Source: Bacillus nakamurai
GTDB taxonomy: Bacteria > Bacillota > Bacilli > Bacillales > Bacillaceae
Length of the DNA: 64,000 nt
NCBI RefSeq assembly: GCF_001584325.1
Contig: NZ_LSAZ01000041.1
Location: forward strand, 248,001-312,000
Reading direction: 5' to 3'
Within the stretch, counting starts at the first letter, position 1. Each line of letters opens with the position of its first letter. The notes under the pieces were generated by a model, which made no database searches, had not been told where the DNA came from, and saw only the letters and a list, made by a program, of their open reading frames with translations. Below are positions 50,164-59,020 of the stretch, in pieces. The translations under genes and the position numbers were made by a program.

Positions 50164-53100
50164 TGAAAAAAATCATTCAAGCCCGCTGGTTAATCGCTGC
50201 GGCATGGATCATAGCAACTGTCATTTTTATGCTGACGGCGCCTGACATGGCGGAGCTGACAAGGGAAAAAGGGCAGATTTCCGTCCCTGACGGCTATTCA
50301 TCATCTTATGCGCATAAGCTCATTGACCAAATGTCAGATTCACATTCAGCATCATCGTCTGTCGTTATTGTTTTCCATGAAAAAGGCTTAATGCCGGATA
50401 AGAAAGCCCAATTAAAAAAAGCGGTCGATACTCTTACGGATCATAAAAAAACACTCCATATCAAAACGGTGACATCATACTTCGGTGAAAAAAATGCCGA
50501 CATTAAAAATCAGCTGCTGTCAAAAGACAGGCAAACGATGCTCGTCCAGCTTCAGCTCGATACAACAAAGCATGACAGCATTGAAATTAAAGACCAAATC
50601 GATAAAGAGCTGAAGCCGTACGGCATTTCATACGGCATTACAGGCCAGTCCTTAATAGACGAAGATGTGTTAAAGAGCTCGCAGGACGGCCTGAAAAAGA
50701 CAGAGTATATTACGGTTGCTTTTATTCTGATCGTGCTTGTGCTTGTCTTTCGGTCAGTGGTGGCTCCGTTTGTGCCGCTTTTGTCAGTATTAATCTCTTA
50801 CTTAGTCAGCCAGTCGATTGTCGCGTTTTTGGTCGATCAATTGAATTTTCCGTTGTCGACATTTACACAAATCTTTATGGTGGCCATCATGTTCGGGATC
50901 GGTACAGACTACTGCATCCTGCTGCTCAGCCGTTTTAAAGAAGAGCTGGCACACGGAGCGGATGTGAAGGACGCTGTCGTTGTAACATACAAAACAGCGG
51001 GAAAAACAGTACTTTACAGCGGTCTTGCCGTTCTGATCGGCTTTGCGTGCATCGGTTTTGCGACATTTAAGCTGTATCAGTCTGCAGCCGCGGTAGCAGT
51101 CGGCGTTGCAGTGCTGCTGCTTGCTTTGATGACCATTGTTCCGTTTTTTATGGCTGTTTTAGGAAAAACGCTGTTTTGGCCTGTAAGGGGCGAGATTTCT
51201 CATTCGCAAAGCAAAGCGTGGGAAACAGCCGGGCGTTTCTCTTTCAAACGGCCGCTCATCAGCCTGGCGGTCGTTGCGTTGTTCACGGTGCCGCCCATTC
51301 TCCTTTACAAGGGGGCGCTTTCATATAACAGCCTTGATGAAATAGGAGATAAATATGAATCCGTTCGCGCGTTCAACACGATTTCAGATGCTTTCGGGCC
51401 GGGGGAGCTTCTGCCGGCAACGGTTGTAATCAAAAATGATGAGAAATTAAATACAGAACAGCATCTGATTGATATTGAAAAAATCAGCAGAGAACTCGAA
51501 AAAACAAAAGGCGTTAAAACGGTCAGAAGCGCTACACGGCCGACTGGGAACGGACTGAATCAATTATTTGTCACAAACCAGGCAAAACAGCTGCAAGAAG
51601 GGCTTGGTCAAGGAAATACGGGGCTGAAAAAAATCACGGACGGATTGGATGATGCCGCACAGTCATTATCTGATTCACAGCCGCAGATCGAGGAATCGGG
51701 AAAAAGCGTAAATCAGCTCATCAACGGAACATTGTCCCTTAAGTCAGGACTTTCTGATATAGGAGAAAACCTGGATAAACTGCAAACCGGCGTGAACCAA
51801 AACAAAGCCGGAGTGGCAAAAATGAGACAGCAAATCGAGGAGCAGAAACAAATGCTTTCTGAAGAGCTCGGTGAAAACAGCGATCTCGCCTCGCAAACTC
51901 AAAACGCCTTGAAAATGGTGAAAACCATTTTGCCATTTAAAAACGAAGCGAGCCGTCAGCTGTCCGATTTAAAAAAACAGCTTGATCACCTTCCATTTGC
52001 ACAATTGGAGGCATCTGTACCGGCGGTGAAAGACAATCCATATTATCAAGAAATCAAATCGGCCTTTGCCGGAGTTCAATCAGCCGTCTCAGATGTAAAC
52101 TCAGAGATAACCGCATTTTCTAAACAAGTGGACAGTCAAAAGGACAGTCTGCAAAAAGCGGAGAAACAGCTTATCTTGCTGTCGGCCGCTCAGAAAAAAG
52201 TGAACGGCCAAATCAACGATATGATCAGCGGATTGACCGCAATTGAAAACGGTCTTCAGAAAGTATCAGACGGCCAGGGTACTCTCGCCGGACAAATGCC
52301 GCGTCTTGAATCGGCGGCAGGGGAGCTGGCAGAAGGCCAGAAAAAAATGCAGACCGGCCTCGGCGATTTTTCTTCCCGGCTGAATGATCTTTCTTCAGGT
52401 CTTGATGAAAGCGTAAAAGGGCTTAAGAAAGTGTCAAGCGGCATGATGGGCGCGAATGAGTACTTAGGAGAGCTTCATAAAGCGTCCGATAAAGAAATGG
52501 CCGGCTGGTTTGTGCCGAAACATGCACTGGAAAGCAGCGATTTCCAAAGTGTGTTTCAAACGTACATGTCAGATGACAGAAAAACGACAGAATTGACGGT
52601 CGTTCTTGATAACAATCCGTATTCAAATACGGCGATTCAAGATATTCAAGCCATAAAGGCGAGTGTCCAAAGAGCGATTCCGAATACGGATCTGAAGCAT
52701 GCCGTTTTCGGCGTCTCCGGTGTTTCCAGTATGAATGCCGATTTAAAGGAAGTATCGGATTCAGACTTTAAACGGACGGCATTGTTTATGCTGGCGGGAA
52801 TCTTTATGATTCTCATTTTTATGCTTCGTTCACTCACTATGCCGATTTACTTAGTGGCCTCGCTCATTCTCACGTATTTTGCCTCCATCGGAGTGACAGA
52901 ATACATCTTTACACACTTTTTCGGTTACCCGGGTGTAAACTGGGCCGTACCGTTCTTCGGTTTTGTCATTTTGATGGCCCTTGGCGTTGATTATTCCATT
53001 TTCTTAATGGACCGCTTCAACGAGCTGAGGAAAGAGGGAGTAGAAGGCGCTATGATCAGCAGTATGAAAAACATGGGCTCTGTTATTATTTCCGCTGCGA

Positions 53101-53282
53101 TCATTTTAGCGGGAACATTTGCGGCGATGCTGCCGTCCGGCGTTCTGTCCCTCTTGCAAATCGCAACCGTGGTTTTAACCGGACTGCTTATGTATGCAAT
53201 TGTTGTGCTCCCGTTTTTTGTGCCGGTGATGGTCAAAATATTCGGAAGCGCCAACTGGTGGCCTTTCGGAGCAAAAAAATAA
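50163..53282 (+). CDS. MMPL/RND-superfamily membrane protein, YdgH-like, with large coiled-coil insert
   Basis: Membrane transporter-like protein of 1039 residues. About 12 membrane segments: one at 10-28, a bundle near 182-335 and 362-382, then a second bundle at 872-1027. The two MMPL signature helices carry matching Asp residues (GTDYCILLLSRF near 247; GVDYSIFLMDRF near 941). Between the halves, residues about 475-770 form a long extracytoplasmic coiled-coil-like region rich in G-L-x-x-I/L repeats, like YhgE/Pip proteins. Likely exports a lipid, drug or peptide under MarR control; substrate unknown. Confidence 0.9.
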   Translation: MKKIIQARWLIAAAWIIATVIFMLTAPDMAELTREKGQISVPDGYSSSYAHKLIDQMSDSHSASSSVVIVFHEKGLMPDKKAQLKKAVDTLTDHKKTLHIKTVTSYFGEKNADIKNQLLSKDRQTMLVQLQLDTTKHDSIEIKDQIDKELKPYGISYGITGQSLIDEDVLKSSQDGLKKTEYITVAFILIVLVLVFRSVVAPFVPLLSVLISYLVSQSIVAFLVDQLNFPLSTFTQIFMVAIMFGIGTDYCILLLSRFKEELAHGADVKDAVVVTYKTAGKTVLYSGLAVLIGFACIGFATFKLYQSAAAVAVGVAVLLLALMTIVPFFMAVLGKTLFWPVRGEISHSQSKAWETAGRFSFKRPLISLAVVALFTVPPILLYKGALSYNSLDEIGDKYESVRAFNTISDAFGPGELLPATVVIKNDEKLNTEQHLIDIEKISRELEKTKGVKTVRSATRPTGNGLNQLFVTNQAKQLQEGLGQGNTGLKKITDGLDDAAQSLSDSQPQIEESGKSVNQLINGTLSLKSGLSDIGENLDKLQTGVNQNKAGVAKMRQQIEEQKQMLSEELGENSDLASQTQNALKMVKTILPFKNEASRQLSDLKKQLDHLPFAQLEASVPAVKDNPYYQEIKSAFAGVQSAVSDVNSEITAFSKQVDSQKDSLQKAEKQLILLSAAQKKVNGQINDMISGLTAIENGLQKVSDGQGTLAGQMPRLESAAGELAEGQKKMQTGLGDFSSRLNDLSSGLDESVKGLKKVSSGMMGANEYLGELHKASDKEMAGWFVPKHALESSDFQSVFQTYMSDDRKTTELTVVLDNNPYSNTAIQDIQAIKASVQRAIPNTDLKHAVFGVSGVSSMNADLKEVSDSDFKRTALFMLAGIFMILIFMLRSLTMPIYLVASLILTYFASIGVTEYIFTHFFGYPGVNWAVPFFGFVILMALGVDYSIFLMDRFNELRKEGVEGAMISSMKNMGSVIISAAIILAGTFAAMLPSGVLSLLQIATVVLTGLLMYAIVVLPFFVPVMVKIFGSANWWPFGAKK

Positions 53283-53291
53283 TGTTTACAG

Positions 53292-53326
53292 CCTCTGCCT
53301 GTTTCCCGGCACGGCAGAGGTTTTTT
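53292..53326 (+). terminator. Terminator after the MMPL gene
   Basis: CCTCTGCC (53292-53299) and GGCAGAGG (53313-53320), then TTTTTT. Confidence 0.9.
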
Positions 53327-53438
53327 ATTTCCTTATAAATCCTCCAGTTGATATAATTACATTCACGCACTCTTTTTTGCGAATGCTGAATTTTGGTCAT
53401 AATACATACTATTAAAGAATGAACGAAGGAGGTTTCAC

Positions 53439-54719
53439 ATGACTTACGTAAATGAAATGAAGTCAAAGCACGGCGGAATCACCGCCCATATTGTAAAGAC
53501 AGAAAAGTTTAAAACCGTTTCGCTGACGTTTAAAATGCTGGCTCCTTTAACGAAAGAGCTCGTAACGAAAAGGGCGCTGTTTCCGCATGTGCTTCTCCGC
53601 GGTACAGAGAGCCGGCCGAAAACCGCTGATTTGCGCGCTTATTTTGATGAGCTTTACGGCACATCCGTTTCCGCTGACCTGGCAAAAAAAGGGGAGCGGC
53701 ATATTATCACGTTCAGGCTGGAAATCCCGAACGAAAAATTTTTAAAGGACCGGACGCCATTGCTAGAAAAAGGGCTGCAGCTTTTATCTGAGCTCGTGTT
53801 TTCACCTGCTCTGGAAGACGGTGCATTTCAGCCGCTTTATGTCACGCAGGAAAAACGGACGCTGAAACAGCGCATTCAAGCCGTATATGACGATAAAATG
53901 AGATATTCCAACTTGCGTCTCGTTCAGGAAATGTGCAAAGACGAACCTTACGCCCTTCACGTAAACGGTGAACTTGAGGACGTGGAACACATTACGCCGA
54001 AAAATTTGTATGAAGCATACCAAAAAGCCGTCAAAGAAGACCAGCTTGATCTGTATGTCATTGGCGACGTCGATACCGAGCAGGTAAAAACGGCTGTCGA
54101 TACGTATTTTAAAACAGAAGAACGGGCGCAGCAGCCATTTGAAAGAAACCAAACAAATGAACAGCCTGAGCCTAAGGAAGTCATTGATGAAGAGGATGTG
54201 AAACAGGGCAAGCTGAACATCGGATTCCGGACCAATACGACCTACACAGACCGGGACTACCCGGCATTGCAAGTGTTTAACGGGTTGTTCGGCGGCTTTT
54301 CCCATTCGAAGCTGTTTATGAATGTCCGTGAAAAAGCGAGCCTGGCATATTATGCCGCTTCACGTGTAGAAAGCTTCAAAGGGCTTTTGATGGTTATGTC
54401 GGGCATTGAAGTGAAAAATTACAAGCAGGCTGTCACAATTATAGAAGAACAATTTGAGGCGATGCAAAACGGGGAATTCTCTGAAGACGATATCGCCCAA
54501 ACTAAGGCCGTTATTAAAAACCAAGTGCTGGAAACGATTGATACCGCATACGGGTTAGCAGAATTTCTGTATCAGCAGGCCGCAGCCCAAGTGGAAATAC
54601 CGGTCGAGACATTCCTTGGCAATATCGAGCGGGTGACGAAAGAGGACATTATCAATGCCGGAAAGAACATTAAATTGGATACGACTTATTTCTTAAAAGG
54701 GACGGGGGGAGCATCTTGA
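53439..54719 (+). CDS. ymfF: YmfF, M16-peptidase-like protein with degenerate zinc site
   Basis: M16-family fold of 426 residues. The inverted zinc motif HxxEH is missing: the equivalent region near residues 38-60 reads FPHVLLRGTESRPKT-type sequence with no HFLEH. It therefore looks like the non-catalytic member of a two-subunit M16 peptidase. The second half has GLFGGFSHSKLFMNVREKASLAYYAAS near 285-311. GAAGGAGG precedes the ATG; it overlaps ymfH by 4 bp. Substrate unknown. Confidence 0.9.
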   Translation: MTYVNEMKSKHGGITAHIVKTEKFKTVSLTFKMLAPLTKELVTKRALFPHVLLRGTESRPKTADLRAYFDELYGTSVSADLAKKGERHIITFRLEIPNEKFLKDRTPLLEKGLQLLSELVFSPALEDGAFQPLYVTQEKRTLKQRIQAVYDDKMRYSNLRLVQEMCKDEPYALHVNGELEDVEHITPKNLYEAYQKAVKEDQLDLYVIGDVDTEQVKTAVDTYFKTEERAQQPFERNQTNEQPEPKEVIDEEDVKQGKLNIGFRTNTTYTDRDYPALQVFNGLFGGFSHSKLFMNVREKASLAYYAASRVESFKGLLMVMSGIEVKNYKQAVTIIEEQFEAMQNGEFSEDDIAQTKAVIKNQVLETIDTAYGLAEFLYQQAAAQVEIPVETFLGNIERVTKEDIINAGKNIKLDTTYFLKGTGGAS

Positions 54720-56002
54720 CTAAACCGATAGAATTCGAACAGCTTCAAGAAACGCTGTATCATGAAAAAATGGCAAACGGCCTAAACGTCTATGTGCTGC
54801 CGAAACAAGGCTTTAACAAAACATACGCCGTTTTTACGACAAAATACGGTTCCGTTGACAATCAGTTCGTCCCTTTGAAAAAGGAAGACATGGTTCATGT
54901 CCCGGACGGCATCGCTCATTTTCTGGAGCATAAGCTGTTTGAAAAAGCGGACGGAGATGTATTTCAGGATTTCAGTAAGCAAGGAGCTTCGGCAAATGCC
55001 TTTACGTCATTTACAAGAACCGCTTACCTTTTTTCAAGCACTTCAAATGTAGAGCAGAATTTAGAAACACTCGTTGATTTTGTTCAGGACCCTTATTTCA
55101 CGGAAAAATCGGTGGAAAAAGAAAAAGGCATTATCGGCCAAGAGATTAATATGTATGACGATAATCCCGATTGGCGGCTGTTTTTCGGCCTTATCGAAAA
55201 TATGTATAAAGATCACCCGGTCAAAATTGACATCGCCGGCACGGTGGAAAGTATATCTCATATCACGAAAGATCTTCTGTATGAGTGCTATGAAACCTTT
55301 TACCACCCGAGCAATATGCTGCTCTTTATCGTTGGGCCTGTCGACCCCGAAGCCATCATAAAACAGGTCCGGGAAAACCAGGAGAAAAAACCGTTTACAG
55401 ACCAGCCTGAAATCATGCGGAAGGAAGTTCAGGAGCAAGAAGCCGTTTTCCGGCAGGAGCAGGAATTGAAAATGAACGTCCAAGGCTCAAAATGTCTCGT
55501 CGGCTTAAAAGCAAAAGACCCGTATAAAACAGGTCAGGAGCTTCTGAAACACGAGCTTGCCATGAACCTGATGCTTGAGAGCCTTTTCGGAAAAAGCTCT
55601 TCGCATTACGGGGACTTATACGACAAGGGGTACATTGATGAAACGTTCAGTTTTGATTATACGGCTGAATACGGATTCGGCTTTGCTTCAGTCGGAGGAG
55701 ACACACCGGAACCGGATAAGCTTGCAGATGAATTGAAACAGATGCTTCTTCAAGCAGGATCTGCGGTTACCGCGGAAAAACTTGAGTTGGCGAGAAAAAA
55801 GAAAATCGGGTCGTTTTTAAAAGCGCTTAATTCACCTGAATATATCGCGAATCAATTCACCCGCTACGCGTTTTTAGACATGAGTTTATTTGACGTAGTG
55901 ACCGTGCTTGAACAGATTACGCTGGAGAACGTGCAGCGTGTGATAAAAGAAGAAATCGGCGAAGACAGGCTGACAGTCTGCAAAGTGGTGCCAAAATCAT
56001 AA
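54716..56002 (+). CDS. ymfH: YmfH, M16-family zinc protease
   Basis: Probable catalytic partner of YmfF, 428 residues. The zinc motif HFLEHKLFE is intact near 68, and a downstream Glu lies in KEKGIIGQEINMYDDNPDW near 140. TTG start overlapping the ymfF stop, with ACGGGGGGAG upstream. The arrangement degenerate-active recalls mitochondrial processing peptidase and the AlbE/AlbF type of pair. It ends in a strong terminator. Confidence 0.92.
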   Translation: MTKPIEFEQLQETLYHEKMANGLNVYVLPKQGFNKTYAVFTTKYGSVDNQFVPLKKEDMVHVPDGIAHFLEHKLFEKADGDVFQDFSKQGASANAFTSFTRTAYLFSSTSNVEQNLETLVDFVQDPYFTEKSVEKEKGIIGQEINMYDDNPDWRLFFGLIENMYKDHPVKIDIAGTVESISHITKDLLYECYETFYHPSNMLLFIVGPVDPEAIIKQVRENQEKKPFTDQPEIMRKEVQEQEAVFRQEQELKMNVQGSKCLVGLKAKDPYKTGQELLKHELAMNLMLESLFGKSSSHYGDLYDKGYIDETFSFDYTAEYGFGFASVGGDTPEPDKLADELKQMLLQAGSAVTAEKLELARKKKIGSFLKALNSPEYIANQFTRYAFLDMSLFDVVTVLEQITLENVQRVIKEEIGEDRLTVCKVVPKS

Positions 56003-56003
56003 G

Positions 56004-56037
56004 AAAAACATCCCTCAACGTTTTGAGGGATGTTTTT
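56004..56037. terminator. Strong, probably bidirectional terminator after ymfH
   Basis: AAAAACATCCCTCAA (56004-56018) and TTGAGGGATGTTTTT (56023-56037), a 15-bp perfect stem with a four-base loop. Flanking A and T runs make it symmetrical. Confidence 0.9.
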
Positions 56038-56061
56038 CTGGGGAAAGAAGGGATTTGAGTG

Positions 56062-56790
56062 ATGAATCCGACAGCACTCGTGACCGGCGCAAGCGGCGGG
56101 ATCGGGCAAAGTATAAGTGAAACGCTCGCCAAAAGCGGGTATGACGTGCTTTTGCATTATTATTCTAATAAAGAGGCTGCAGCCGCGCTTGCAGAAAGAC
56201 TGACCGCGGCGTTTGGCGTGCGTGCCGATATTATACAGGGTGACCTGTCTTCGCCGGACGGAGCGGAGACACTCACCCGTTTGATTCAAAAGCCTGTTGA
56301 CGCCCTTGTTCTGAACAGCGGAATAAGCCATTTCGGTCTGATTACAGACGTGACGGATGAAACGGCGCGGCAGATGGTGCAGCTGCATGTGACAAGCCCG
56401 TTTATGCTGGCGAGAAACCTTGTGCCCGGCATGATTCGGAAAAAAAGCGGCGGCATCGTCGCGATCGGCTCCGTATGGGGAGAAACAGGCGCATCATGCG
56501 AGGTCTTATACAGCATGGTAAAAGGGGCGCAGCATTCGTTTGTCAAGGCGCTTGCCAAAGAACTCGCTCCGAGCGGCATCAGAGTGAATGCAGTCGCACC
56601 CGGCGCGGTGGATACGAAAATGCTTGATCAATTTACCGCAGCCGAAAAAGAAGCATTGACAGAGGAGATTCCGGCAGGCAGGCTGGCGGAGCCGAAAGAA
56701 ATTGCCGAAGCTGCGGCATTTTTATTATCGGACAAGGCTTCCTATATTACGGGGCATATTTTATCCGTTAATGGAGGCTGGCACTGCTGA
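56062..56790 (+). CDS. ymfI: YmfI, SDR-family carbonyl reductase acting on EF-P modification
   Basis: Short-chain dehydrogenase of 242 residues. NADP loop TGASGGIG (8-15), catalytic S137, Y150 and K154 (YSMVKG), and the C-terminal SYITGHILSVNGGW. In B. subtilis YmfI reduces 5-aminopentanone to 5-aminopentanol on Lys32 of elongation factor P, needed for EF-P function and swarming (established for the homologue). ATG 56062 is chosen; GTG 56059 is an alternative. FabG-like activity cannot be excluded from sequence alone. Confidence 0.9.
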   Translation: MNPTALVTGASGGIGQSISETLAKSGYDVLLHYYSNKEAAAALAERLTAAFGVRADIIQGDLSSPDGAETLTRLIQKPVDALVLNSGISHFGLITDVTDETARQMVQLHVTSPFMLARNLVPGMIRKKSGGIVAIGSVWGETGASCEVLYSMVKGAQHSFVKALAKELAPSGIRVNAVAPGAVDTKMLDQFTAAEKEALTEEIPAGRLAEPKEIAEAAAFLLSDKASYITGHILSVNGGWHC

Positions 56791-56802
56791 ATAAAAAATA
56801 TG

Positions 56803-56832
56803 TGTATAGTTTACATCTGCCCGGACAAAATA
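56803..56832 (+). promoter_or_regulatory. Candidate SigmaG-type promoter of ymfJ
   Basis: TGTATA (56803-56808) and CAAAATA (56826-56832) with a 17-bp spacer resemble the SigmaF/SigmaG pattern. The gene starts at 56868. Confidence 0.45.
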
Positions 56833-56867
56833 ATTTTGTAACGACAGATGAAATGGAGGAAGCCAAA

Positions 56868-57125
56868 ATGTCAGTATTAGAAAACTGGGATAATTGGAAG
56901 AATTTCCTTGGAGACAGATTGAACTATGCGCAGGAAAAAGGGATGAGTGATGAAACCATCACAGATCTCGCTACAGAAATCGGCGATTACCTTGCGAACG
57001 AAGTCGATTCTAAAAACCATCAGGAAAAAGTGCTTGCGGATCTTTGGAGTGTAGCTTCTAAAGATGAACAGCGCGCCATTGCAAATATGATGGTTAAGCT
57101 TGTTGAAAATAACAGCACTCATTAA
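56868..57125 (+). CDS. ymfJ: YmfJ, DUF3243 family protein
   Basis: Acidic protein of 85 residues from ATG 56868, which has AAATGGAGGAAG upstream; the frame is open to 56802 but without a ribosome site. Opens MSVLENWDNWKNFLGDRL. Mostly helical, with no catalytic motif. DUF3243; function unknown. It has its own promoter candidate and terminator, so probably monocistronic. A late-sporulation role is suggested only by the promoter resemblance. Confidence 0.88.
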   Translation: MSVLENWDNWKNFLGDRLNYAQEKGMSDETITDLATEIGDYLANEVDSKNHQEKVLADLWSVASKDEQRAIANMMVKLVENNSTH

Positions 57126-57152
57126 GAGGGGAGATTTCTCCTCTCTTTTTTT
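57125..57152 (+). terminator. Terminator after ymfJ
   Basis: AGAGGGGAG (57125-57133) pairs with CTCCTCTCT (57138-57146, one G-U), then TTTTTT. Confidence 0.88.
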
Positions 57153-57252
57153 ATGTTTTCCTCGGGAGAGCAACATTCTTCTTTCTAATTAGAGAAAAAT
57201 GCTTTATGATAAAGGAAGGTAAAAATTTGCCACAATGGAGGGGGTATATCAT

Positions 57253-58044
57253 TTGGCAAAGCTCGAATGGTATTTTGAATATGAAATTCAAGTGAACCGC
57301 CCCGGCCTGCTCGGGGATATTTCATCTCTTCTCGGGATGCTATCGATTAATATTGTCACCATTAACGGCGTCGACCTTTCCAGAAGGGGAATGCTGCTTA
57401 GATGCCGCCATATAGATCAAATTAAACGATTAGAATCAATTTTAAAAACAATGGAAACCATTAAAGTAACGAAGCTGAGAGAACCGAGGCTTCGCGACCG
57501 CCTCGCAGTCCGTCACGGAAGATATATTCAGCGGGATGCCGACGATAAAAAAACCTTCCGTTTTGAGAGGGACGAGCTGGGCCTTTTGGTCGACTTTATG
57601 GCTGAGCTGTTTAAAAAAGAAGGACACAAACTGATCGGAATCCGGGGAATGCCGCGCGTCGGGAAAACGGAATCCATCGTCGCATCAAGCGTATGCGCCA
57701 GCAAAAGATGGCTTTTTGTATCATCAACGCTTTTAAAACAAACCATCCGAAGTCAGCTCATTGCCGATGAATACAGCACGGAAAACGTATTTATTCTGGA
57801 TGGCATCGTCTCAACAAGACGGGGGTCGGAGCGCCATCTTCAGCTCGTCAGCGAAATTATGAGGCTGCCCGCGACAAAGGTTGTGGAGCATCCCGATATT
57901 TTCATCCAAAATACGGAGTACACGCTGGATGACTTCGATTATATTATCGAACTCAGAAATGATCCTGACGAAGTGATTACATATGAACATGCAGAAGAAC
58001 CGCAAATGTTTGACCAGACCGGTTTTTCAAGCTTTGATTTTTAA
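57253..58044 (+). CDS. ymfK: YmfK, DUF3388 protein with ACT-like and P-loop regions
   Basis: Protein of 263 residues from TTG 57253; GGAGGGGG is 8 bp upstream, and ATG 57235 overlaps it. The N-terminal 75 residues resemble an ACT domain (YEIQVNRPGLLGDISSLLGMLSINIVTING is the key part). Near 135 a P-loop-like GMPRVGKTES follows. The C-terminus is acidic. Function unknown. It precedes rodZ by 18 bp, and this pairing is conserved in Bacillus, so a cell-shape or membrane role is possible but unproven. Confidence 0.88.
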   Translation: MAKLEWYFEYEIQVNRPGLLGDISSLLGMLSINIVTINGVDLSRRGMLLRCRHIDQIKRLESILKTMETIKVTKLREPRLRDRLAVRHGRYIQRDADDKKTFRFERDELGLLVDFMAELFKKEGHKLIGIRGMPRVGKTESIVASSVCASKRWLFVSSTLLKQTIRSQLIADEYSTENVFILDGIVSTRRGSERHLQLVSEIMRLPATKVVEHPDIFIQNTEYTLDDFDYIIELRNDPDEVITYEHAEEPQMFDQTGFSSFDF

Positions 58045-58062
58045 TATTGGAAGGTGTTTGTT

Positions 58063-58947
58063 GTGACAGAATTAGCAATCCGGCTCAAAGAAGCCAGAGA
58101 GGAAAAAGGGATGTCATTGGATGACCTCCAGGCGGCGACGAAAATTCAGAAAAGATACTTAACCGCTTTGGAAGAAGGCGCTTATGACGTCATTCCCGGC
58201 AACTTTTATGTGCGGGCGTTTATCAAGCAATACGCTGAGGCTGTAGGGCTTGACTCAGATCAATTATTTGAAGAATATAAAAAAGACATCCCTAATACGT
58301 ATCATGACGATGTGTCAGAAAAAATTTCCGGCCTTGGCATGCAAAGGGAGCTGCCGAAGCCCGCTTCAAAAGCGGTAGAATGGCTTCCGACCATTCTTGT
58401 CGTCATCGGTGTCATCATCGTCATCGCGATCGTATATGCGATTATTCAGTTCGGAATGAGCAAGTCCGGACAAAGCGAAGCCGGTAAGGCTGCCACGCAG
58501 AGTGAGAGCAAATATGAGATCCCTAAAGACTCTGCACTGAAAAACGATGACAACAAAAGCAGCGGGACTCAAGCAGACAGCAAAAAGGACACAAAAGCAT
58601 CTGATAAAAAAGATAAAGAAAAAAGCAACGGCAAGACTGTCATTAAAGCGGCCGGCACTGAAGGATCAGCTACTTCGTATAACGTCTCCGGCGCGGAGAA
58701 GTTTGAGCTTGAACTGACTGCGTCAGACAGCGCATGGATCCGTGTCCGTGATGAAAACGGCGGCTCTTTAAAAGAAGGAACGCTGCAAAAAGGCGAAACC
58801 TATAAAAAAGACATAACCGATCAAAAACAAGTTGAAATACGCACGGGCTATGCCCCTAACCTGAAAATTAAAATCAACGGAGAGGTTCTTTCCTATGAAC
58901 TCAATCCGAATGACGTGATGGCGCAAACAATCAAGATTACAAAATAA
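58063..58947 (+). CDS. rodZ: RodZ (YmfM), cytoskeletal membrane protein
   Basis: Links MreB filaments to the membrane and helps keep rod shape. It is 294 residues from GTG 58063, with GGAAGGTG seven bases upstream. The cytoplasmic N-terminal helix-turn-helix (about 1-75; LKEAREEKGMSLDDLQAATKIQKRYL) is followed by one membrane segment at 108-131 and a Ser/Lys/Asp-rich disordered linker (about 135-205). A C-terminal extracellular DUF4115 beta domain (about 215-290) completes the protein. A terminator-like hairpin follows before pgsA. Confidence 0.93.
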   Translation: MTELAIRLKEAREEKGMSLDDLQAATKIQKRYLTALEEGAYDVIPGNFYVRAFIKQYAEAVGLDSDQLFEEYKKDIPNTYHDDVSEKISGLGMQRELPKPASKAVEWLPTILVVIGVIIVIAIVYAIIQFGMSKSGQSEAGKAATQSESKYEIPKDSALKNDDNKSSGTQADSKKDTKASDKKDKEKSNGKTVIKAAGTEGSATSYNVSGAEKFELELTASDSAWIRVRDENGGSLKEGTLQKGETYKKDITDQKQVEIRTGYAPNLKIKINGEVLSYELNPNDVMAQTIKITK

Positions 58948-58955
58948 AAAGGAGG

Positions 58956-58986
58956 AAAAGTCATCTGAACAATAAGATGACTTTTT
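58956..58986 (+). terminator. Terminator between rodZ and pgsA
   Basis: AAAAGTCATCT (58956-58966) and AGATGACTTTT (58975-58985), 11 bp perfect, then T. A strong AAAGGAGG stands directly before it but has no usable start codon. Confidence 0.75.
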
Positions 58987-59020
58987 CTTCACGTCCGAGT
59001 ACATACATTGGAGGGGCTTT

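Noticed and set aside
58948-58967. Strong AAAGGAGG ribosome site after rodZ with no annotated gene
   Set aside because: The nearest codons give only ATC-TGA or a CTG frame that runs into pgsA out of frame; the site lies at the foot of a terminator hairpin and is probably chance.
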